Positions 1-8,821 of a stretch of 64,000 nucleotides of DNA are shown here, in pieces. Both the position numbers and the translations under genes were made by a program. Each line of letters starts with the position of its first letter. The stretch's first letter is position 1. The notes under the pieces were generated by a model. The model saw only the letters and a list, made by a program, of their open reading frames with translations. It had not been told where the DNA came from and ran no database searches. Origin of the DNA: Pelomonas sp036401055 (lineage in GTDB: Bacteria > Pseudomonadota > Gammaproteobacteria > Burkholderiales > Burkholderiaceae_C); the NCBI GenBank assembly GCA_036401055.1, contig DASWWC010000214.1, positions 18,167 to 82,166 on the forward strand. Direction: 5' to 3'.

Positions 1-1
1 G

Positions 2-756
2 CCGGCCGGCCTGACGGCGGCGCTGACCGGTCGGCCGTTGATGCTGGTCAACGCCGACGCAGCCATGCTGAAGAGCAACTTCGTGTTGAAGCCGTTCGCC
101 CGACGCATCGCCTTCGGCTTCGACGGCGCCGCGGCGGCCTCGACGTCGGGGGCGGTCGTCAGCGGAAATCCGGTGCGGGCCGAGATCGAGGCGCTGCCGC
201 TGCCAGCCGAGCGCTTCGCGGATCGCATCGGGCCGCTGCGCCTGCTGGTGCTCGGCGGTTCGCTGGGCGCTCGCGCGATCAACCAGGCCGTTCCGCAGGC
301 GCTGGCGCTGTGGCCAGAAGACCAGCGGCCGCAGGTGCTGCACCAGTCGGGGCAGGACCACCTGGGCGCCGTCTGGCAGGCCTACGCCGACGCGGGCCTG
401 TCGGCCGAGGTGCGCCCCTTCATCGACGACATGGCGGCAGCGTTGGCCTGGGCCGACGTGGTGGTGTGCCGTGCCGGCGCGATCACGGTCAGCGAGCTGT
501 GCGCGGCCGGCTGCGCCGCGGTGCTGGTGCCGCTGGTCGTCAGCACCACCTCGCACCAGCGTGACAACGCGGTGTTCATGGCGCAGCACGGCGCGGCCAT
601 CCACCTGCCGCAGACCGAGCTGACGCCGCAGAAGCTGCATGAACTGCTGAGCGGCCTGGACCGCGGCGCGCTGCTGGCGATGGGCGAGAAGGCCCGCGGC
701 CTGGCGCGTCCGCGCGCAGCGGCGCGCGTCGCCGACGAAATCGAAGGAATGTTGAA

Positions 757-760
<4 letters not shown>
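2..760 (+). CDS. murG: MurG, UDP-GlcNAc:lipid I transferase (5' end outside window)
   Basis: MurG adds GlcNAc to undecaprenyl-pyrophosphoryl-MurNAc-pentapeptide (lipid I to lipid II) on the inner face of the cytoplasmic membrane. The reading frame is open from base 2, so the N-terminal Rossmann half (roughly the first 100 residues) lies outside the window. What remains carries the C-terminal GT-B half: the GGSLGARAINQ loop, the CRAGAITVSELCAAG stretch and the QRDNA motif, all typical of MurG nucleotide-sugar binding. The stop overlaps the GTG start of murC by 4 bases (GTGA), indicating translational coupling within the dcw cluster. Confidence 0.95.
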
Positions 761-2141
<1,381 letters not shown>

Positions 2142-2145
<4 letters not shown>

Positions 2146-3113
2146 CGTCGCCTATCGACCTGAACATAGCTGCCAGCTCGCTTGGCAAGGTGGCCGTGCT
2201 GTTCGGCGGCACCAGCGCGGAGCGCCCCGTGTCGCTGATGAGCGGCAGCGGCGTGCTGCAGGCCTTGCAGTCCATCGGCGTCGACGCCCATGCCTTCGAT
2301 CCTGCCGAGCGCCCGCTGCAGGCATTGAAGGACGAGGGCTTCGCGCGCGCCTTCATCGCGCTGCACGGCCGCGGCGGCGAGGACGGCACGCTGCAGGGCG
2401 CGCTGGAATGGTTGGGCATCCCGTACACCGGCTCGGGCGTGACGGCCTCAGGCGTCGCGATGGACAAGACCATGACCAAGCGCGTCTGGGCCCACGAGGG
2501 CCTGCCGACGCCGCCCTACCTGGCGCTGGCCCGCGCCGAGCTGACGCGCGAGCGCATCCGCGCCATTCCGGACGAACTGGGTTTGCCGGTCATCGTCAAG
2601 CCGCCGCACGAAGGCTCCAGCATCGGCATCACCAAGGCCGTCGGCTACTCCGACATGCAGGGTGCGGTCGAACTGGCGCTGGGCTTCGACGACGAGCTGC
2701 TGTTCGAGCAGTGCATCGAAGGCCCCGAGGTCACCTGCGCCGTGCTGGGCCAGGGTGCCTCGGCCGTCGCGCTGCCGGTCGTCGAGATCCGCGCCGAGGG
2801 CGGCGACTACAGCTACGAGAACAAGTACGTTTCCAACGACACCAAGTATTTGTTCGGCACGCTGCCCGCCGCATTGGAAGCCGAGATCCAGCAGCTGGTG
2901 CTGAAGGCCTACCGCCTGCTGGGCTGTCGCGGCTGGGGCCGCGCCGACCTGATGCTGCGCAAGGCCGACATGAAGCCCTTCCTGCTGGAGATGAACACCA
3001 GCCCGGGCATGACCTCTCACTCGCTGGTGCCCAAGGCCGCCCAGGCCGTGGGTATTGCCTACCCGCAGCTGTGCCTGTGGCTGCTCTCGCAGGCGAGGCT
3101 GGACCGCAGGTGA
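2142..3113 (+). CDS. ddl: D-alanine--D-alanine ligase (Ddl)
   Basis: Ddl makes the D-Ala-D-Ala dipeptide for the peptidoglycan stem in the cytoplasm. The 323-residue protein has the N-terminal VAVLFGGTSAERPVSLMSG motif, the GRGGEDGTLQG loop, the ATP-grasp segment VIVKPPHEGSSIGI and the C-terminal LLEMNTSPGMTSHSLVP metal and substrate motif. The ATG start at 2142 is preceded by AAGGAGG and overlaps the murC stop. The end overlaps the GTG start of ftsQ. Whether it is the DdlA or DdlB type is not decided here, but the dcw position is that of ddlB. Confidence 0.96.
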
Positions 3114-3937
3114 ACTCCGCCTTCGCCACTGCTGCATTGCCGCCCGACGTTCGCTTGATGAACGTCGTGTCGGCGCTGCTCGTCGCCGCGCTGCTGGGCA
3201 CGGTGGCTTGGACGGCGATGCGCTGGGTGGTGCGGCTGCCGGCATTCAACCTGCGCGCCATCCAGGTGGAGGGCGACGTCAGCCGCAACAGCGTCGCGTC
3301 GCTGCGCGCCAATGCGCTACCGCGACTGCAGGGCTCCTTCCTCAGCATGAACCTGAAGGACGGCCGCGCCGCGTTCGAGGCCGTGCCCTGGGTGCGCCAC
3401 GCGCAGCTGACGCGGGTCTGGCCCATGCGGCTCAAGGTCAGGCTGGAGGAGCACCGCGCCGCCGCCTACTGGGAAGCGCGTGTGGAGGGCGCCGACGCCG
3501 CGTCCGAAGCAAGCGCCGAGCGCGCGCTGGTCAACAGCTTCGGCGAAGTCTTCCAGGCCAACCTGGGTGACGTCGAGGACGAGAGCCTGCCGGTGCTGGC
3601 CGGCCCGGCCCATGCCGCGGCCAGCATGCTGCAGATGTGGCGGGCGCTGGGCCCGGCCGCCGAGCGCATGGGCGACGGCATCGAACGCCTGGACCTGTCC
3701 GGCCGCGGCTCCTGGCGCGCGACGCTGGGCAGCGGCGCCGTCGTCGAGCTGGGGCGCGGCGCCGAGGCCGAGGTCGTCGAACGCTTCGGGCGCTTCGCCC
3801 ACTCCATCACGCAGGTCACGGCCCAGTACCACAGCCCGCTGCTGTCGGCCGACCTGCGCCACGCCGACGGCTACGCGGTCAGGCTGCGCGGCGTGACGAC
3901 CCAGATTCCGGGGAAACCCGCAAACAGAAAACGTTGA
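3110..3937 (+). CDS. ftsQ: Cell division protein FtsQ
   Basis: FtsQ is a bitopic inner-membrane divisome protein that links FtsB/FtsL to the early ring. The 275-residue product has a short cytoplasmic N-terminus, one membrane segment (about residues 17-38, VVSALLVAALLGTVAW), a POTRA domain beginning at FNLRAIQVEGD, and the beta domain with VPWVRHAQLTRVWP and a GEVF segment. I chose the GTG at 3110, which overlaps the ddl stop; an internal ATG at 3158 would still keep the membrane segment. It lies in the expected slot between ddl and ftsA. Confidence 0.93.
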   Translation: MNSAFATAALPPDVRLMNVVSALLVAALLGTVAWTAMRWVVRLPAFNLRAIQVEGDVSRNSVASLRANALPRLQGSFLSMNLKDGRAAFEAVPWVRHAQLTRVWPMRLKVRLEEHRAAAYWEARVEGADAASEASAERALVNSFGEVFQANLGDVEDESLPVLAGPAHAAASMLQMWRALGPAAERMGDGIERLDLSGRGSWRATLGSGAVVELGRGAEAEVVERFGRFAHSITQVTAQYHSPLLSADLRHADGYAVRLRGVTTQIPGKPANRKR

Positions 3938-3945
3938 GGACGGAC

Positions 3946-5175
3946 ATGGCCAAGGAATACAAGGATCTGGTCGTCGGTTTGGATATCGGTACCGCCAAGA
4001 TCATGGCCGTCGTGGCCGAGGTTTTGCCGGGCGGGGAATTGCGCATTGCCGGTCTGGGCGTGGCGCCCTCGCACGGCCTCAAGCGTGGTGTCGTGGTCAA
4101 TATCGACGCGACCGTGCAGTCCATCCAGCAGGCCTTGAAAGAGGCCGAAATGATGGCTGACTGCAAAATATCTAGGGTTTATACGGGGATAACCGGCAGC
4201 CATATCCGCGGCCAGAACTCCACCGGCATGGTCATCGTGCGCGACAAGGAGGTCACGCCGGTCGATGTGACCCGCGTCGTCGAAACCGCCAAGGCCATCA
4301 ATATCCCCAACGACCAGCGTCTGCTGCTGGTCGAGCCGCAGGAATTCGTCATCGACGGCCACGAGGTCAAGGAACCCATCGGCATGAGCGGTGGCCGGCT
4401 GGAGGTCAAGGTCCATATCGTGACCGGCGCCCAAAGTGCTGCCGAAAACATCGTCAAGTGCGTGCGCCGCTGTGGTTTGGAGGTCGATCAGCTGGTTTTG
4501 AACCCCAGCGCGTCCAGCCATGCCGCGCTGACCGCCGACGAACGCGACCTGGGCGTCGCGCTGGTGGATATCGGCGCCGGCACGACCGACGTGGCGATAT
4601 TCACCGGCGGCTCCATCCGCCATACCGCCGTCATCCCCATCGCCGGCGACCTGATTACCTCCGATATCGCGATGGCGCTGCGCACGCCGACCAAGGATGC
4701 CGAGGAAATCAAGGTCGAGCACGGCGTCGCCAAGCAGCTGCTGGCGGACCCCTCCGACCAGGTGGAAGTGCCCGGACTGGGCGACCGCAACCCCCGCATG
4801 TTGTCCAAGCAGGCGCTGGCCGGCGTCATCGAACCGCGCGTCGAGGAAATCTTTTCTCTGGTGCACCAGGTCATTCGCGAGAGCGGGTATGAGGAATTGC
4901 TGTCCTCCGGCATCGTGTTGACCGGTGGTTCGGCCGTCATGCCCGGCATGGTGGAACTCGCCGAGGATATTTTTCTGAAACCTGTCCGGCGTGGCCTGCC
5001 CACGTATTCCGGGGCTCTTTACGACATGGTCGCCAATCCCCGCTCGGCGACCGTTATGGGTCTGTTGGAGGAGGCGCGGCTGTCGCGCAACCGGGGTTTC
5101 AAGGCCGCTCAGCAGGCTGGCTCGGTGCAAACCCTGCTCGGTCGCGTCAAGGATTGGTTCATGGGTAGTTTCTGA
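3946..5175 (+). CDS. ftsA: Cell division protein FtsA
   Basis: FtsA is an actin-like ATPase that anchors FtsZ to the inner membrane. The 409-residue protein starts MAKEYKDLVVGLDIGTAKI, with the actin-family phosphate-1 motif, has the second phosphate motif in VDIGAGTTDVAIF and the adenosine motif GIVLTGGSAVMPGM. It ends in an amphipathic membrane-targeting helix (LLGRVKDWFMGSF). GAGGA precedes the ATG at 3946. It sits 8 bases after ftsQ and 81 bases before ftsZ. Confidence 0.97.
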   Translation: MAKEYKDLVVGLDIGTAKIMAVVAEVLPGGELRIAGLGVAPSHGLKRGVVVNIDATVQSIQQALKEAEMMADCKISRVYTGITGSHIRGQNSTGMVIVRDKEVTPVDVTRVVETAKAINIPNDQRLLLVEPQEFVIDGHEVKEPIGMSGGRLEVKVHIVTGAQSAAENIVKCVRRCGLEVDQLVLNPSASSHAALTADERDLGVALVDIGAGTTDVAIFTGGSIRHTAVIPIAGDLITSDIAMALRTPTKDAEEIKVEHGVAKQLLADPSDQVEVPGLGDRNPRMLSKQALAGVIEPRVEEIFSLVHQVIRESGYEELLSSGIVLTGGSAVMPGMVELAEDIFLKPVRRGLPTYSGALYDMVANPRSATVMGLLEEARLSRNRGFKAAQQAGSVQTLLGRVKDWFMGSF

Positions 5176-5256
5176 CCCCCAAGAACCGAGAAAAAGTTGT
5201 TTCAGTACTAGTCAACGTTTGTGTGCTCAAGGCACAATTGCAGTAGGAGATTTGAT

Positions 5257-6492
5257 ATGCCCATCGAGATGATCGAAGAGTTTGACCAAGGCACCCAAAT
5301 CAAGGTGATCGGGGTTGGTGGTGGCGGCGGCAACGCGGTCGACCACATGATCGCCCAGGGTGTTCAAGGCGTTGAATTCATCTGCGCGAATACCGACGCG
5401 CAGGCGCTCAACCGGTCCAAGGCCGACCAATTGCTGCAACTCGGCTCCACCGGCCTGGGCGCCGGTGCCAAACCCGAGATGGGCAAGGCCGCTGCCGAGG
5501 AAGCCGAAAACCGCATTCGCGAATCCATCGCCGGCGCCAATATGCTGTTCATCACCGCCGGCATGGGCGGCGGTACCGGCACGGGCGCCGCACCGGTGAT
5601 TGCACGCGTCGCCAAGGAAATGGGCATCCTGACCGTCGGCGTCGTCACCAAACCCTTCGATTTCGAAGGCGGCCGCCGCGCCAAGGCGGCCGATGCCGGC
5701 CTGGCCGAACTGGAGGCCAACGTCGACTCGCTGATCGTCGTGCTGAACGACAAGCTGCTGGACGTGCTGGGCGACGACGTCACGCAGGATCAGGCCTTCG
5801 CGCACGCCAATGACGTGCTGAAGAACGCCGTTGGCGGCATTTCCGACATCATTCACATCCCCGGCCTGGTCAACGTCGACTTCGAGGACGTGAAGACGGT
5901 GATGAGCGAACCCGGCAAGGCCATGATGGGCACGGCCCAGGCCACAGGCCCGGACCGCGCCGCCAAGGCCGCCGAAGCCGCCGTCGCCTGCCCGCTGCTG
6001 GAAGGCATCGACCTGTCCGGCGCGCGTGGCGTGCTAGTGCTGATCGCCGCGGGCCGCAGCAACTTCAAGCTGAGCGAGTCGCGCAACGCGATGAACGCGA
6101 TCAAGCGCTACGCGTCCGACGAGGCTCACGTCATCTTCGGTACGGCCTACGACGAGACGCTGGGCGACGCGCTGCGCGTGACCGTCATCGCCACCGGCCT
6201 GACCGCCGGCCGTGCGCGCCAGCAGGCGCCGCTGCAGGTGGTGCAGACTCAGCAGGTCGTGCGCAACGGCACCGACGGCATGCCCGTGCTGACGCAGGCC
6301 GTGGCCATGGCCGCGCCGACCGCGCAGCAGGCCAATGTGGGTCTGGGCCTGGGCGACTTCGCCAACGCCAACGTGCCCAGCGTGTGGCGCCATGGCCGTT
6401 CGGGCAGCGCGGCCGCCAAGGTCGAGGCGCTGTCGTCCAACGGCATGGACGAGATCGAGATCCCGGCCTTCCTGCGCAAGCAGGCCGACTGA
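5257..6492 (+). CDS. ftsZ: Cell division protein FtsZ
   Basis: FtsZ is the tubulin-like GTPase that forms the Z-ring. The 411-residue protein has the N-terminal IKVIGVGGGGGNAV loop, the tubulin signature GGGTGTGAAPVIA, a variable linker and the conserved C-terminal peptide EIEIPAFLRKQAD that binds FtsA and ZipA-type partners. AGGAGA at 5245-5250 sits 6 bases before the ATG and decides this start over upstream in-frame codons. The 81-base gap after ftsA is long for this cluster and could hold a separate promoter, though no clear -35/-10 pair was identified. Confidence 0.98.
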   Translation: MPIEMIEEFDQGTQIKVIGVGGGGGNAVDHMIAQGVQGVEFICANTDAQALNRSKADQLLQLGSTGLGAGAKPEMGKAAAEEAENRIRESIAGANMLFITAGMGGGTGTGAAPVIARVAKEMGILTVGVVTKPFDFEGGRRAKAADAGLAELEANVDSLIVVLNDKLLDVLGDDVTQDQAFAHANDVLKNAVGGISDIIHIPGLVNVDFEDVKTVMSEPGKAMMGTAQATGPDRAAKAAEAAVACPLLEGIDLSGARGVLVLIAAGRSNFKLSESRNAMNAIKRYASDEAHVIFGTAYDETLGDALRVTVIATGLTAGRARQQAPLQVVQTQQVVRNGTDGMPVLTQAVAMAAPTAQQANVGLGLGDFANANVPSVWRHGRSGSAAAKVEALSSNGMDEIEIPAFLRKQAD

Positions 6493-6520
6493 CGCGACGC
6501 CCCCCGGCCGTCTCCACTGC

Positions 6521-6547
6521 AAAGGCAAGCCCGTCGGGCTTGCCTTT
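6521..6547. terminator. Perfect 12-bp hairpin between ftsZ and a convergent hydrolase gene
   Basis: The arms AAAGGCAAGCCC (6521-6532) and GGGCTTGCCTTT (6536-6547) pair perfectly around the loop GTC. The arm ends supply A/T runs on both strands, so it can end transcription of the dcw operon on the plus strand and of the convergent gene at 6550-7359 on the minus strand. Confidence 0.85.
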
Positions 6548-6549
6548 CT

Positions 6550-7359
6550 TCATTCCGGCAGGGCCGCCGACGAGATGAAGGCGACGCTGCGGGCGATGAC
6601 ATCGGCATCCACCAGCAGGCGGCGATGCCCCAGCCCGCTCAGGCGCAGCAATTGCGAGCCGGGCCAGGCGGCATGCAGCGCTGCCGACGCGGCAAACGGC
6701 ACCGTGCGGTCGTCGGCGTCATGCACGATGAGTCCCTCGTGGCGCAGGCCCGGCTGCAGCCGCTCCAGGTCCGCGCAGCCCATGCGGGTGCCGATGAAGT
6801 CCTCCACCCAACCGGCAAACGCTGCAGCATCCGCCGGGCCGAGACCGTGCATGGCGGCCTGGCGCTTGACCATGGGCGTCAGCGACGAGGGCCCGGCCAG
6901 ATGCACGCTGCGCTGCACCTCCAGCCCGTGCGCAAAGGCCAGCAGCGCCGCGGCCGAACCCATGGAGTGGCCGATGACGGCGTGCACCTCGCCGATGTCC
7001 GCCGCGACCGCGCGCAGCGCCCGGCCCGCATGCACGACGCTGGCCGCATGCCCGCCCGAGTCGCCATGCGCCGGCAGGTCGAACAGCGTCACCGAGAAGC
7101 CGGCCTCGACCAGCGGCCGGGCGAAGCCCAGCAGGTGCGCGCCGCGGCTGTTCCAGCCGTGCACCAGCAGCACGCGCGGGCCCCGGCCCAGCGTCCAGCG
7201 CGCCAGCTTGTGGCCGTCATGGCGCAGTGGAGGCTCGGCGGCATCGGCCAGCGCCGCGCGTTCATCGGGTTTCAGCGTGATGCGTTCGGGCACCGAGAAC
7301 GCGTGGCGGGCGGCGGCCATGCGGCCGTCGTCGGGAGCGTGGGGCAGGGCGGCGTCCAT
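6550..7359 (-). CDS. Alpha/beta-fold hydrolase
   Basis: A 269-residue predicted cytoplasmic alpha/beta hydrolase of unknown substrate. The oxyanion segment is VLLVHGWNSRG, the nucleophile elbow is GHSMGS, the acid is likely the Asp in HDADDRTVPF and the histidine lies in SGLGHRRLL, so the catalytic triad looks complete. The gene converges on ftsZ and ends just past the shared hairpin. Its start is 11 bases downstream of the end of the SDR gene on the same strand, so the two may be co-transcribed from the divergent promoter region near 8,100. Confidence 0.82.
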   Translation of the reverse strand: MDAALPHAPDDGRMAAARHAFSVPERITLKPDERAALADAAEPPLRHDGHKLARWTLGRGPRVLLVHGWNSRGAHLLGFARPLVEAGFSVTLFDLPAHGDSGGHAASVVHAGRALRAVAADIGEVHAVIGHSMGSAAALLAFAHGLEVQRSVHLAGPSSLTPMVKRQAAMHGLGPADAAAFAGWVEDFIGTRMGCADLERLQPGLRHEGLIVHDADDRTVPFAASAALHAAWPGSQLLRLSGLGHRRLLVDADVIARSVAFISSAALPE

Positions 7360-7374
7360 CGCGGCTCCGGTGGG

Positions 7375-8070
7375 TCAGCCCGCGTAGGCCGGCGTGGCGC
7401 TGGACAGGCTGGCCTTGATCTGGCGGCTGACGTCGTCGGCCAACACCTCGAAGGCGCCCGCCTCCAGCTCCGTCAGTGCCTGGCGGGCCACGGCGTCGGG
7501 CGAGGACTTGGGCGCGTCGAGGCCGCGTGTCATGTCGGTGTCCATGTAGCCCACATGCAGGCTGGTCACCTGTGTGCCCTGCTCGCGCAACTCGGCGCGC
7601 AGGCCGTTGCTCAGCGCCCAGGCGGCGGCCTTGCTGGCGCTGTAGCCTGCCGTGCCGGGCAGCGCGACCCAGCTCAGCGCCGACAGCACGTTCAGCACCG
7701 CGCCGCCGCCATTGACCTTCAGCACCGGTGCAAAGGCCTGGCTCAGCGACCACAGGCCGAAGACGTTGGTGTCGAAGCTGCGGCGCGCGGCGGCGATGGC
7801 GTCGTCGGCCTGCATGGCCGCGTACTGCGCGATGCCCGCGTTGTTGATCAGCAGCGTCACGTCCGTGCACTGCGCGGCCGCCGCCGCGACCAGGGCCGGA
7901 TCGGTCACGTCCAGCGCGACGGGCACGACGCCCGGCAGCGTCACGCTGGCCGGATCGCGCGCGGCGGCGTAGACCTTGGCGGCACCTGCCGCGAGCGCGG
8001 CGCGCGCAAAGGCCAGACCCAGGCCGCGGTTGGCCCCGGTGATGAAGACGACGGCGTTCTTGAGCTGCAT
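7375..8070 (-). CDS. SDR-family oxidoreductase
   Basis: A classical short-chain dehydrogenase of 231 residues, NAD(P)H-dependent, substrate unknown. It has the TGANRGLG cofactor motif near the N-terminus, NNAG, and the Ser plus YSASK catalytic pair. The start at 8070 (MQLKNAVV) is chosen because GAAGGA precedes it. A longer frame from 8109 would begin inside the operator palindromes. It is divergently transcribed from the TetR gene at 8180, the usual arrangement for a regulator and its target. Confidence 0.85.
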   Translation of the reverse strand: MQLKNAVVFITGANRGLGLAFARAALAAGAAKVYAAARDPASVTLPGVVPVALDVTDPALVAAAAAQCTDVTLLINNAGIAQYAAMQADDAIAAARRSFDTNVFGLWSLSQAFAPVLKVNGGGAVLNVLSALSWVALPGTAGYSASKAAAWALSNGLRAELREQGTQVTSLHVGYMDTDMTRGLDAPKSSPDAVARQALTELEAGAFEVLADDVSRQIKASLSSATPAYAG

Positions 8071-8094
8071 GACGAATCCTTCAAGGCGTTTATT

Positions 8095-8110
8095 CATGTC
8101 GACCGACATG
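8095..8110. promoter_or_regulatory. Operator-like palindrome 1 in the SDR/TetR divergent region
   Basis: CATGTCG-AC-CGACATG is a perfect 16-bp inverted repeat. It lies between the divergent SDR and TetR genes, 25 bp centre-to-centre from a second, imperfect copy. It is the expected place for TetR-family binding; the assignment to this regulator is inference. Confidence 0.7.
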
Positions 8111-8119
8111 ATTGATATA

Positions 8120-8135
8120 AATGTCGATCAACATG
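8120..8135. promoter_or_regulatory. Operator-like palindrome 2 in the SDR/TetR divergent region
   Basis: AATGTCGATCAACATG repeats the pattern of the palindrome at 8095-8110 with a few mismatches. A TATAAAT stretch just upstream (about 8116) could be a -10 box for the TetR gene, so occupancy here would repress the regulator as well. Confidence 0.6.
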
Positions 8136-8179
8136 TAAACTGAGTCAAGCCACTTTTCACCAAGACCTTGGAGAGCGCG

Positions 8180-8743
8180 ATGAAGGTCACCCGCGAGCAG
8201 GCCGAAGCCAACCGTGAGCGCATCCTGGACAACGCCGCCCAGCTGTTCCGCGAGCGGGGTTTCGACGGCATCGGCCTGAACGATTTGATGCAGGCGGCGG
8301 GCCTGACCCGCGGCGGCTTCTACGGGCACTTCGAGTCCAAGGACGACCTGGCCGCGCAGGCCACGCGGCGCGCGATGCAGACCAACCGCGAGGAGTGGAA
8401 GCAGCAGACCGACCGCAGCCTGGCGGCCTGGGTGCGCACCTATCTGTCCGATGCCCATCGCGACTATCCCGGCGCGGGCTGCAGCCTGGTGGCGCTGGCG
8501 GGCGACGCGGCGCGCGGCGGGCCGGCGGTGAAGCAGGTGTTTGCCGAGGGGGTGGAAAGCTTGCTCGCGACGCTGCAGGGCCAGATGCCTGCGGCCGATG
8601 CTGCCGCGCAGCGTGAGCAGGCGCTGGCCATGCTGTCAACGCTGGTGGGCTCGCTGCTGCTTTCGCGCGCGGTGGGTGACGCGCGGTTGTCGCGCGAGCT
8701 GCGCGACGCCGCCCGCAAGAGCCTGCCGGCGGGCCGCGGCTGA
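8180..8743 (+). CDS. TetR/AcrR-family transcriptional regulator
   Basis: A 187-residue repressor-type protein. The N-terminal helix-turn-helix is seen in RILDNAAQLFRERGFDGIGL followed by LTRGGFYGHFESKDDL. The C-terminal half resembles the TetR_C family with a GCSLVALAGDAARG segment. GGAGAG at 8170-8175 sets the ATG at 8180. It is divergent from the SDR gene with two palindromes between them, so autoregulation and control of the SDR-hydrolase pair is likely. The ligand is unknown. Confidence 0.88.
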   Translation: MKVTREQAEANRERILDNAAQLFRERGFDGIGLNDLMQAAGLTRGGFYGHFESKDDLAAQATRRAMQTNREEWKQQTDRSLAAWVRTYLSDAHRDYPGAGCSLVALAGDAARGGPAVKQVFAEGVESLLATLQGQMPAADAAAQREQALAMLSTLVGSLLLSRAVGDARLSRELRDAARKSLPAGRG

Positions 8744-8821
8744 ACGGTCCGGCGCCGGGGTGGCCGGCCACCCCTGTGGCATGCTCGCGCCCCATGTCAA
8801 TGCCTAGAAGAATTCGTCCGC

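Noticed and set aside
8068..8109. A longer start for the SDR protein at 8109.
   Set aside because: It would begin inside the operator palindrome and lacks a ribosome site, while the start at 8070 has GAAGGA upstream.
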